Source: Branchiostoma floridae (taxonomy: Eukaryota > Chordata > Leptocardii > Amphioxiformes > Branchiostomatidae). Taken from it: a stretch of 64,000 bases of DNA. The stretch spans positions 6,542,196 through 6,606,195 of the forward strand of contig NC_049979.1 in NCBI RefSeq assembly GCF_000003815.2. The letters run 5' to 3'. How positions within the stretch are numbered: the first letter of the stretch is position 1; every line of letters begins with the position of its first letter. Made by a program: the position numbers and the translations under genes. The notes below the pieces were generated by a model. The model searched no databases and was not told where the DNA came from. It saw only the letters and a program-made list of their open reading frames with translations. Below are positions 23,067 through 50,763 of the stretch, piece after piece.

Positions 23067-23989
23067 TTTTTCGCATCCTGTCATGTTTTCTTTCCTGCCC
23101 TAGTTTCTGTTCTCTCTCTGTCTACTTCACCATGTTTGTTTCTTCTTCTCAGCCAGGTGATGGAAAGAAGAACAGATATCGATGATGGGCAGAATAATGA
23201 CTATTGAAAGAAGTGGCAAAGACATGAAAGATAAGTGCCGAGAAACATATCTAAAACGACCGACGGTATTGGACTGCATTTGCCAGAAAGCGGACGTCGC
23301 AACCTTCGCAGTTAAATATGTTTCGTGCGGCACATGCACACGTCCACGACAGAAAAGCCCTGTGTAGGCATCCTGGCCCGACCAGACCATAGTGCCGTCA
23401 GTATTTCCATTCTTTCCTCTCCCAGGGCAGCTATGTTGCTGTTAGAATTACCGGAGCATGTCCCTCCCAATCACGCTGCCACCGGCACGGCCGAGTTCCC
23501 TCAGTTTACGTCTAATTGGTTGAGTCGTTCTTGGAATAGCCCAGGTGTTATGTTACCTGTGGAGCCATGTCGTGTTCCAGGTCGCAGGTAACAGGTTGGT
23601 TGGGTCTCACCAGCCACACAGACGCGCAAGATTGCGTCCCCATAGATGGACGGATACATGCAGCAGAGGCGTATGGTTATCATGGAAGGGGTGGATGAAT
23701 CCTACAAATGATTATACATCTATGATCTATATGAATGTCAATACCATGATCATAATAGAGCACGAATCAAATGTACAAAAAACAGCTGGAAACGCTATAT
23801 TGGATAATAACTTAATTCTATAGGAAAAAGGCCTTGTACCACGTCATAATACGATTCATGATCATCATTGACGGACCTTTGTAGAGTTCACGGAGAAAAC
23901 CTGTTGCACAAGACAGGCTACTCTGTATGTCATCATAATCATCATAATGGCTGCAAACTCAACTTTCACATCTACTTCTTGACGCGTTT

Positions 23990-24047
23990 CAGAAAACCAC
24001 CCAGCCACTGCTACTGGTCAGAAAACCACCCAGCCACTGCTACTGGT
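23990..24047. repeat. 29-bp perfect tandem duplication
   Basis: Two identical copies of CAGAAAACCACCCAGCCACT plus nine more bases, at 23990-24018 and 24019-24047. Identity suggests a recent event. Confidence 0.9.
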
Positions 24048-26587
24048 GCCCATTCAGGCCTCCGCCAAGCGAGTGTTCTGGCAGGTGGTAACTAAAGGTA
24101 CACTGTCCAGGTATATTTTATGTATCACCCGGTCTGTTCTACGTCAAACAGCGGCCATCGTTCAGGCTTATTGCTTGTCTGAGGTGACCGGTTACCCGCT
24201 TGACATGTGCACTCGTGATTTTTATGGATACAAGTTTGAGCAGCATATGAACAGGTGGCCGCACCGCGGGAGTGTCGGAGTGCCCATGTCCGTGCCGTCG
24301 TGCGGAGACCCGAGCAGTCGTCCTCCAGGTCCTGGCACGGAGGGAACACCGACATTCCAGCCTGTCAGCCCGTAGTGGAAAGGTGAGAGAGTGGGTAGGG
24401 CAATGATTTTACGCGCTGACCCAAGAGTTTCACGCTTGTAACCTGCGTGAAATAGCTCTAAATCCCTTTTCCCATGGGGAGTTTGTCGCTAAGTCCGCTG
24501 AGCCCACGGGAGGAAGCCGTGGGATATAATTGCGTGCGTCTCACAAGCCCACAGCTTTCCTTGCTTCAAGAAGTCACGAGTTCCTCGCATTGTCGTTAAA
24601 TATCTGCAGTCATCGTTTCGCTGCTCCTGTGAGACGGGGTGCCCAGCAGCGGATTCCCGACACAGGCGGAGACAACACGCGATTGCTTGCTTACTAAATC
24701 CCGCCAGTGTGGCGCGGCTTTGTAGGGAGCTTTCCACTGCGATGTGGGTCCGACCAGAAAGAATTCGATCATTTCAATAGATTCGAAGGCAGATCGATTA
24801 TCCCTGCAGTTCTGGCCTTCCGGAGTCCTAACATGGACAACAGTGGGCAGGGCGGCGCGTTTCCAGCAAGGCTTTATCGCGCCTAAAGGCTGCGGGGCAG
24901 CTCCGGACGCAAAGGCCACTTTCGACCGCCGTTTGATGTTTAAGCTTAGCAAAGCTCTTTGATATCGTTAGCTCTGTGCTACCACGTACACAACGGCTTT
25001 CCGATAAAGGGACTGCAGCCGATTCTGGTTCTGTAAGGGTAAGCCGAGAAAATCTCCTACTAATCAGGCAGGGGAAGGCAGGGCGTTTGCAGCAATGGAA
25101 AAAGACCGCGAACGCCACACATAACAAGAAAGAGGTGGGTTGGGTGTAAGGACCCCCTCCCCTCCGACTTCTAAGAAATCTGTATGTAGCACGAAATTTT
25201 CTGTCTTTCATGCCTTTCTTTTAGATGTACACGTTTCATACATTTGTCATGGTACATGGCGTCATAGTGCAGTCCTGCATAAAGTGTTTAACGTTTATCT
25301 ACTCTGGTGAGATAGCTGCACTCTTGCAAATATTTAAAGATAGAAAAAAGCACGAGAACCCATGACCAGGTTCGCACTTCTAAACAGAACAGATAGAAAG
25401 GTTACTCACTGCGCCCTTACCCGGTCGGGGCGTAACCCGGTTCCATGCCCAGCTCAGTACGGACAGACGGCTCTGTTTGCCGCCAGGTGACTTAACTTGG
25501 TCAGAGTCAGACAGTAAAACCGTCCTTACTCACCTAGTGTTTCTGCACAGTTGTGTAGAAATGGTCGAGGACACTTAAACTCGTCTTCAGGCCTCAGCGG
25601 TCTCCTGTATACATGTATGTACCACCAGCAGGAGTCCACAATGGTCCGTCCACTTACTGTAACGTGTTGGGGACTATCCGCTACAGACCAGGGAGGGTCC
25701 GAAGCAGTGAAAAGGATTACCGCCTGCCACACGGGCCTCTGAAGATTTACCTTTTTCCCATGGCAATTTTCCATATTAGGGCAGCTCCATTGTTTCAGGG
25801 CTGGAGGACAAGTCAGTAGGGCATTGTTGAGAGTCTCGCAACTAGTAAACTTGAAAGTGTAATGAGACTGGTGTCAAGACATTGATGATCATTGATTCTA
25901 AGTGAAGGAGATAAGGAAGGAGAAAATGACACGCGCTTGGGCTGAGTAAGGGAAGGGGATGGGTAAGAGCGTGTTGTTACCCCTCATTGTATGAAATGGT
26001 TGCCCCCTGAGCTTCGTGGAATGCAGGTGAGAAAGTTCAGGTATGAGACATTTCTGTCAGCGTGAGTGAAAGCGCGGCCTGGCGGCACAGAAGCTGGCAC
26101 CTCCCGGGCGGGAAGAGCTCGGCCATGGCCAATTGCTACACAATGCAAAGGGGCGTGGCACGTGGACCACGGCACGAACGCCATTGCCTTGGATTAGGTA
26201 ATCTCCATGCAGAGGTTGAATCGCGCAGATATAGTAGTAGTCGGAAAAATTACACGGGCGCTCTGTGTAATTTTCTCTGAGTAGGATTAGGGTCGTTATA
26301 CATTTGGTCAGAAATACAGGGTATTCACGGTAGCGGAAAAGGTGGTTCTAAGTTCGCGGTTGCAGGTCGAAATTTGTGTCTACTCGAGAAAAAATGTGAT
26401 ATCACCCCTCTATCACATTAATTCACTAGTATATAGGCAATTGTTGAAATATCCGTTAATAACAAGTTGTCACAACTCTTCTAACTATCCCGTTTTCAGT
26501 CCTAAAATACTATTCATGGATAAATAAATGTGCTAGATAATCAAATTTGAGTCTCACCATGCCCTGTAGTCTCTTACTGCCATGGAA

Positions 26588-26663
26588 AATGTTCGCGGTG
26601 GTTTTAAGTTCGCGGTGAATTGGCAATGCGAAAACCGCGGACATAAAACCACCGCGAAAATGT
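26588..26663. mobile_element. Short fold-back with TTCGCGGTGG arms
   Basis: The left arm TTCGCGGTGGTTTTAAGT (from about 26592) and right arm ACATAAAACCACCGCGAA (to about 26658) pair around a short loop. A related half-arm (GGTGGTTCTAAGTTCGCGGT) lies at 26341-26360. The sequence class resembles the TTAGATTCGCGG stretch at the ends of the pogo-like transposon at 42664-45682, so this may be a non-autonomous relative; that link is weak. Confidence 0.5.
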
Positions 26664-27549
26664 CTCCATTTACTACATGTATCTCCATTCGCCCGCTGTT
26701 AGGACATTGTAGGAAAAACTGTGAAACTGAGAGACACATGTGAAGAGGCAACAAGGGCATGTAGTGGCCATGACGTACTAATCAGCACGACGTATGCACC
26801 ATAATATATATGACTTACATGTAGTGCTGGACAAGAACAGTACGGGTACTGCCAGTAGTACTACCGGCTTTATGACGGCCTGATCTAGCAGAGAGTCACT
26901 AGTACTGTACAAATTGATTACGTCACATGTATACTTCGTAGCATTGAGAGGCACAATTGGGAGCATCCACTTCTTTATAGGGGTGCATGCACGTGTACTT
27001 CTCCAGTTTCTGTACCTCTGTTTCTACCAGCCTTTAGTCCTCAAACAATGCATGGGGCAATGTCAGCAACGAAGAGAAAGACATACATAGCTGCCATTCC
27101 TGCCATAAAACCGAGTCCATTTCAGAAGCTGATACCCGGGGCGCAGGGGGAACAGCTGTACAAGGCCCTTCCATGCAAACTTTTCACAGATACATAATGT
27201 TAATACCTACAACAATATACGCACGTTTCCTGCAGAAGACAAATCCCTCCTTGTATCACACTAACGCTGTACTATCCCTGTTTGAATTGCTGTCCGCTGG
27301 TAACCTTTGTACGCACGTCATCCTGTCGAAGAGACGCGTGCGTACTGCTCCCGCAAATGGGGAGGCAATGTCAATATTATGGCAAGTCGAAAGGCCACAG
27401 TTGTGTATCATTTGCCGTGAAAGTCGAGGCCGTGCTACCTACATCGAAGCTGGCGGTTTCCCAAGCTTTCATCGAACTGTGGGCAACCCCTACGTTATCA
27501 GCACTTTATCTCTACACAGGAGCGTTCGAAAATGATAATGAGATGTTCT

Positions 27550-27841
27550 ACACACTTTATAGTGATGCGCGCCCGATGACAATAATGAATAATGACATCT
27601 ATCTAACATCATCACCCCCTCGTTCATCCATTTGGGGAATTAGAATGAATTCCTATAGTATATAACTGGCTGCTGGCTAGCCTTATCTCAAAAATATCTT
27701 TCCACACGATAGATATTTTGGAGATCGTCCTAGGCTAAGGGTCTGGTATCCAGGCTAGCTGCTGGCCACCTAGGCAAAATATTCTCCATGCAGCAATGAG
27801 ATTATCTGCACACTTTATAGTGATGGGCGCCCGATGACAAG
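27550..27841. repeat. Pair of about 33-bp direct repeats 259 bp apart
   Basis: ACACTTTATAGTGATG.GCGCCCGATGACAA occurs at 27550-27582 and again at 27809-27841 with one mismatch. Between them lies a TAGCC...GGCTA fold-back at 27678-27737. Confidence 0.7.
27678..27737. mobile_element. Degraded TAGCC...GGCTA fold-back
   Basis: About 60 bp with ends TAGCC and GGCTA and inner arms AAAATATCT / AGATATTTT. A related fragment, TAGCCTGGATACCAC then GATCTCAAAAATATTT, is at about 29609-29648. It seems to be an old member of the TAGCCTGG family (5582-5658, 28862-28974). No target duplication was seen. Confidence 0.4.
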
Positions 27842-28861
27842 GCGTCATGTCTGTCAGTGTACCCCCGGAAAGACTATCCCAGAGCCATGCTATCAGCACG
27901 AGTGGGCACGCCTCCTTTCGACTTCTTGCGTCATAAAGACCGACAGGGACCCGACAAGCCGGGCTGGGACGGATGCATTAGCGGGTCTGGTTGTCCTTTC
28001 ACGTCGCCCTGTCGCTGAAAAGATTGGGTCTGATGTAGGTAGCGATACGGCCAGCACAACAAACATGGGTCAAGTTGGCCACACTGTTGGTATGGCGGGG
28101 CCCGGTTTCAGACCAGTTTTTGTGTTTGTTTTCTTCCAGAGACATTATTGTCACGGAAACAAATGGGCGACTCAAGGAGAGGTATCGACAAGCCGACGGC
28201 GCGACGCGCAGATTGGCGGGTTTGTGGGGCCACTTCACGGCCACTTGCCGCAGACTGCAACTCTGGCCTGTCAACACAGTCCACCTGATTCCGCTGGGGA
28301 AATGCCGGCACAGGATACTATGCCGAGACCAAGGAGTCGGACATTGTATGAAAGTCCTTGCTGAACTTCTAGCAATTATCATAATGAGAGGTCTGACATT
28401 GGCGAGATCATCCGGCAAATCATTAGGCGTAAACACTGTTGATGTTCCTTAAATGCTTTTCTGTACACGACTCACACAGTACATATATGCTATAGGGCAA
28501 GCCCTCGTCGTACTAGTGTTAGTGGACGGTTCGAAACTTGCTGTTGCCCAGTTGTCTGTTAGTGCTATCCAGTTTCGTATCGTACATGAAACATGCTGAT
28601 TTGTTATTTTCTAAAGTATCGCGACTATTACCTGGTAGATGTAAGAGGATTAAGAATGATTTATTTCACAGAAAGATTGAATGTGTTTTTCCCACTGACC
28701 GTAGAACGATGAAGAAATAAAGATACACCTCTCTCCAACACTCAGGACTACCAACATGGAATGAAATGAAAAACTTCATGAAAGCAACCATACAAAAACG
28801 ATATAACGTTATACCAACGAACGACATGGGCAGCGGAGCTTGACGAGCACAACCGTTCGTT

Positions 28862-28974
28862 TAGCCTGGTATCCAGCCGTAATTATAGCTCCCGAGTCTC
28901 TTCTCTCCTCTTCGCAAATTGCCAGAGAGGAAAGAAGAGACTCGGAAGCTATATTACGGCTGGATACCAGGCTA
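28862..28974. mobile_element. Palindromic MITE, TAGCCTGGTATCCAG ends, 9-bp target duplication
   Basis: 113 bp. The ends read TAGCCTGGTATCCAGCCGTA inward from each side, and the inner arms contain GAGTCTCTTCT / AGAAGAGACTC. The insertion is flanked on both sides by CCGTTCGTT (28853-28861 and 28975-28983), a clean 9-bp target-site duplication. It has no coding capacity. A 9-bp duplication fits Mutator-like (MULE) mobilisation better than Tc1, piggyBac or classical hAT, but the mobilising enzyme is unknown. Confidence 0.85.
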
Positions 28975-30018
28975 CCGTTCGTTTGGAGAAGACCAAACAG
29001 ATCAGTTATAAAGGACACTCACCGACGAAGCTTCACACTGCATTAAATGTGCACTGCACAACAGTTCTCCAACACTGGGCTGCGAAGGGACAAATCCTGC
29101 AAACACATCCTGAAAACAGATATCTTGGCTAAAAAATCCGGCGTTCGCGAGTTCGTACTGCGCCCGTCTGGATGGCGGAGAAGCCGCATGTGCACAGGTC
29201 AGCGCACGAAGGAACACGGTGTTCCCTTACACCGGTGTGTTTACGGTCACATCGGATTTCCTGCTCCTGCATTCAGACCGTTAGGAAGCGCGGCCACCTC
29301 AAACAAACCCCGGCAGATGGATTGAAAAGTGCTACATCGTGGTGAGATGACGCACCGCTGGCCTTGTTACGCAATGTTTGCCAAGGCAGCTGACATTTCT
29401 CTCTTACGTGAGGCGCCTAGAGTAGAGAGTTCTAATGGGCATTGAAAAGATCTAGATTTGTCAAGCGTCTTATGGACCTGGTCTCTTTTCCTCTCCAAGA
29501 GTCTTTTCTCTAGCTATATCGGCCTGATTCAACTCTAAAATCATAACAGGCTAATTAAAATGACGTTCAAGAAATACAACGTTCAGTGAGGAGTTGAGAT
29601 GCGATTAGCCTGGATACCACACCTCAGCTCGATCTCAAAAATATTTAACGTGTTGAATTATGAACCAGTATTTCAACTTGAGGCTCTTTAATTTAAACCC
29701 CCTTCTCCGAAGTTCTACTGAAATGGATTTAAACTGCCACCATTGAATGCAGAACATCACAAAAAATTCAAATCACAATACATGTATTCAATTACGAATT
29801 CGAAGACTTAACGAACTCGTAGTCTTTCGTTTGATTGCAGAGGAGTAGCGTCAATCAAAATCGTCGTAGTGCATTTTAAACGATAGAAGTCATCCAAAGG
29901 TCAGTATAAAAGGAGCGAATATCTGTATTAAACGTTTTGCAAGTTTACTCCCTGCTTGTTCAGAACCAATTTAGTAATAAACTTAACAGTAATATTGATA
30001 TTGGTTTGTGCAGTGTCC

Positions 30019-30390
30019 TAGTCTCCAGGCAGATTTGTCAGCTGGATAAAAAAAGAGAGAAGAATTTGGCCAAATAGGGACAAATAAGTTACTATGGGTT
30101 TTCAGTCAGGCTTTTGCAGTATATCCAACAGTTCACTCCAGGCCAATCAACTCATACTAGACTTTTATTCCTAACTTGGCCAAATCAAGCCGCATAAATG
30201 CACGGCCTATTTACCGGTGAATTTCGTGCAATTATCCGGCTGGTGCAATAATGCAAAGTTATTTAGCTGGACCGTACCGGTTTGGGGATTCCGTGCAGTT
30301 AACAGAAGTGTGCGTTAATCCACTGTGCAATTAACTGGCTTCTACATTCGACGATGATGACATTGGACGAGGCGGGAGTCTGGTAGAGAC
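30019..30390. mobile_element. MITE of the TAGTCTC family with 8-bp target duplication
   Basis: 372 bp. The left end is TAGTCTCCAGGCAG and the right end read inward is GTCTCTACCAGACTCC. It is flanked by CAGTGTCC at 30011-30018 and 30391-30398. Part of its interior, with AGACTTTTATTCCTAACTTGGCC, is the reverse complement of the interior of the element at 38850-39019, so the two belong to one family in opposite orientation. Non-coding. Confidence 0.65.
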
Positions 30391-33300
30391 CAGTGTCCTC
30401 GACCTCCATCGCGTCCATCTTGGCGGGTTTCCATCCTGCCCGGCCCGCGGACGCCGCGACTATTTACCGGGGCGCCAGTGGAATCAGCGAGATGGCTCCA
30501 GCCAACTAACGACCGAGCTTCCCTCAGGCTTCTTAGCAAACTGAAATTTACGACGTTCTTTTGTGGCGCCTGAAAATGTTTTGCAAACACGCCCTTACAC
30601 ACAGGCTACACGAGGACCTTGCAATATTAATTGCCTTGATTGTCGGGACTCCCGCTCAAGCTACATGGAAACGTTCATTGCAGGGGCGGTGATCGGTTTC
30701 TAGTCTCGTCTCAATCGAAACCACGATATTATATCTAAAGTAGGCCAGAAAATCTAAAGAAATAGCCACTATGTACATACAATAATTCGGAGGCAATGGC
30801 GTTCGGCGAAGTCGGAGTAATACCCTCGAAGGCGCATCTTGACCAAAGAGACCCCACTCCACTTAACCGTGATCTTCTGACACTTGTCCATCTCTGGTCG
30901 TGTGTACGGCCACGACACGACCTCCGTCCGATCCCTGAGGTTTCCACTGCTTGGACGAAGAGTGGGACGGCGATAAAACTTTTTGGTTCTTTCTCACTTT
31001 GCGCCAGTGCGCATCAGTCGTCACAGGTTATAATCATATCAATGTGTCTATTAGATCTTATCAAGTAGAATAAATACCAAGTTCAAAACGAAGCTTGGAA
31101 GTGGCAAAAACTAATTCGGGTGGTTCAGCCTACAGAAATAGTTCGGCCTTTCATTTTTCATTTGCGTGTACAATAGAAGAACCACAGTCAGGTAACCCGA
31201 GGACGTCAGGTGAAGACGTGCGACCCGTGGTACAAAAATAGAACACACTTCAAACAGGCTCGTTAGTCCCGCCCTAATATCGGTGGGAATTCGTCTGTCT
31301 GGGTCCACCATCCTTCCCACCTGGATAATGGTCCAGCAGATTACTCTTCAAGCAGTGGTTCGGCTCCGGCTGTTTTTTATCGGACTTTCTATTTTGTACC
31401 ATTTTCTTTATGTCAAACGTGACCTTAAGAACGAAACTAGTGACAACCTTAAGAACAAAACACATTCTATGTACTTTTTATTATTTTCCCTCTTGCACAT
31501 CGCTTTAATACAGAAAGGAGCAACCAATTATGATACATTGTCCATATAAACCGCTAACGTTATATCATGTAACGTGCACCATCAGTACGCATGGTATGGA
31601 GGCTGTACATGTACAAATCATACAAAAGAAAACAAATGTAATACTATTACACAGCTTTGCAACTGGATATGCCATTATTGCTGCCCAGTGGAGGAAGCTA
31701 AGTACCTTAGATAATATGATAATGAAATACTTCCTGTTGCTGCATGCGCAATCGTGGTGTGTACGAGCGCGTTAACGTGGGGCACATGGGACGACGGATA
31801 GAACTAGAAAGCAGCAAGAATGGGAGATGCCGGAAAAAGCGCCTGCTAGGGAAGGAATGTGGAAGGAGAGGGTTGTTGGGGGAAGAAAGGAACTAACCAG
31901 TTTCACCGCACTGCACTGGCGTGCTCTATGGCAAACGTTACTGTGCTTGTGATAGACGCCAGTGCGCTAATTTAGAGCAGTTAGACTTACTGTCCTACCG
32001 GAATCAGTTATGTTTGATGACGCAGGGGACAGTGGAAAGATGACGGTGATATCTCACCAAGTCTAAGGCAAAAGAAGAATCAAGAGAGTTTGTTCTGTCC
32101 CCTAACTCTCACTGCACAGGGCTTTACATGACATGCTCAGGCGTCAGCATCAGCATCGTTGTTGTGAACCGCACAGAGAATGGATCAAAAGAACAGTGAA
32201 CTGTCCTTCTTCTTTGGCAAGAATTCAGCAATGAAGACATTTCTGAAGCAATCCAAAACGATGTTAAAATGACAAGCTGTGAATGTGCCTCACAATAGAA
32301 ACGCCACCTAACGACCTTTACATGTATTACAACAGAAATCAACACAATATAACTTGCTGCTAGACTATTGCATTTGAAGGGTTATATGTACCTGACGCAA
32401 GCTATGCGAGATAATATTTTAATAATATACAATTATGAACTCTGAGATTAAGGTTTACATCTCTACAATACCCTCGTGACAAAACCGTTTTCCATCATAT
32501 GACAACGTACAGGAGATATCAAATGTTACCATGGCCACCCAGTGACCTTGTTTAACCTCTTGGACCAATATATCTTCATGCACAATAATCCAATATACAG
32601 AAATGGGTAGGATGGACACGTTTGTGCACCCAGGAATATTGCAGAATCATTATAAATCTCATGACACAGGGGAGGGTCAGTGGTCTAGGTGTGGGAAAGG
32701 CACAACCATTGCAAAGGCACAACCAGAAAGGCCTCTTAGATACGATACAGAAATACAGTACTGTACATTCTGAACTGCCATTCCTCAATGTTTTCAAGAT
32801 TTCACACAGTGTAATTACTTAGGCACATAGAGGTGATGTTGGAACAGGGCACAGGTGGAAGCAGAGGGAAGGTGCACTTAGCCACTCCACCCTGCCTTAA
32901 GTCATCGCCAAGGACTACCCAAACCACTTTGCCTCCCCTTAAGAACATGACTGACAAGTCGGCAGCACCTGCCTGACCTGTCCAGCAGCTGCCTACTAAA
33001 GCAACGCTGCTAGTTAGCATTAACTATGCACTACCAGGCCTTGCAGCACCTTACATAACCACCAAACACATAAATACCAATGACCACTGGATATATCAGT
33101 ACATTATGAAAATATAAACTGGCAGATGGAATAAAAATAAATGTTTTTGGATACCAATGAGCTAGGAGTTACAAGTGATGTGTACACATATATATCTACT
33201 CTTTTTGTCAAACACTCGGACAAAATGTTTCAGTACGAAGTTTACAAATGTACGAAATCACTACACATTATAAGACAATACCCTAGACCTGACTACGATC

Positions 33301-34499
33301 TACAATCCCAGCTATTCACAGATACTGCTCAATATTGGAAACTTACTCTAAGCCCCAGTCATGATATGTTACCAGCAGGGCTGGGGATATCAAAATATAT
33401 GTCTGATTTACAAACATCTCCCAATTTTTCTCTCAATAAATCTCTACTTCTATCATAAATGAAAATACATCGGTTCCATCATATACATTTGCTGTTCTCC
33501 ATCTTGAATCCCGTATCAGACATGACCTGAGTAATGGCTGGATTCCTACTCACATTTCTCAAACCTCACAGTTCCGAACTTGTGCATCCTTAGTTCAGCC
33601 CATTCAGACCGATTTCGTTGGTTCACAGACAGAACGAAGCAATGGGACAACAGGAAAACATTATGATGAAAGAGAAGTGAGATGTTGGATTACACTCACA
33701 TCACATCATAGCTACATTCTCCCTCTTTTCACGTTGTCCTCACTCCTTCTGTTCAAGTCAGAATGTTTGAGAAACAACAAAATACATGAGTGGCCTTCAC
33801 CGTGCATGGCTGATAGTTAAGGATGGGTCATGTCAGGGATAGGGTTGTCCCCTAACCTGTCCATGAGGTGTCCAGATGGTAAATGTTACAAATTTCAAAC
33901 TGGAAATGGGACTGCCCATCCCCAAGACAACTTTCCATCCAATTTCAGGAAGAATTGTTTTGTGTCCATGATTATAAAATGCTGCGTATCAGTCTGACAC
34001 AGAAAGTACATCTGCAGCTAATAAAAGGAATATCTCACCTTATGACACATTCTTTTCTTTCCTCTAAAATGACTTTCTTCTTTCATAGTAATATAATAAA
34101 AATATACAGCTAACCTATTGGCTGTTCCCTGTCTCGGTGGACAGGCAAAGTTCGGTTTCAAAAGCTAACCTCTTCAACCCGCCAACAACAACAGAAACTG
34201 AACATTGACAAGCACATACCGGGAACAACAGTTGTGTAACTTCAGTCATGTCACATGTTTACTGGAGAGCGGCAGTTAACTCCATGTTAGGAACACAGGG
34301 CTGGTTTCTAACAGCCTGTGTTCCAACGGCAGCCCTGAAGAGAACTAGAGACGGATTGTTCTTCTCAATCAAAACTTGCCATGATTGGGGTTCCCAGAAT
34401 ATCGGATCCATTGTGTACACGTTTTTGGTCACTAGAGCTGTCCCAAATGGCTTCTTACTGCTCTGGTCAAAAGAGCTATGTCCAAACACATAACCCTGG

Positions 34500-50763
<16,264 letters not shown>

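Larger units (their letters stand above)
18649..34499. other. Intergenic region between isthmin and the MLK 3' end; no gene recognised
   Basis: I saw no exon of a recognisable protein family on either strand. Open frames here are short, mostly under 130 codons, without family motifs or paired splice sites. The stretch holds microsatellites (20807-20843, 23035-23066), a 29-bp duplication and at least five fold-back elements listed separately. The MLK 3' UTR should extend leftward from 34500 for an unknown distance; no clear AATAAA on the minus strand was found close by. Confidence 0.55.
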
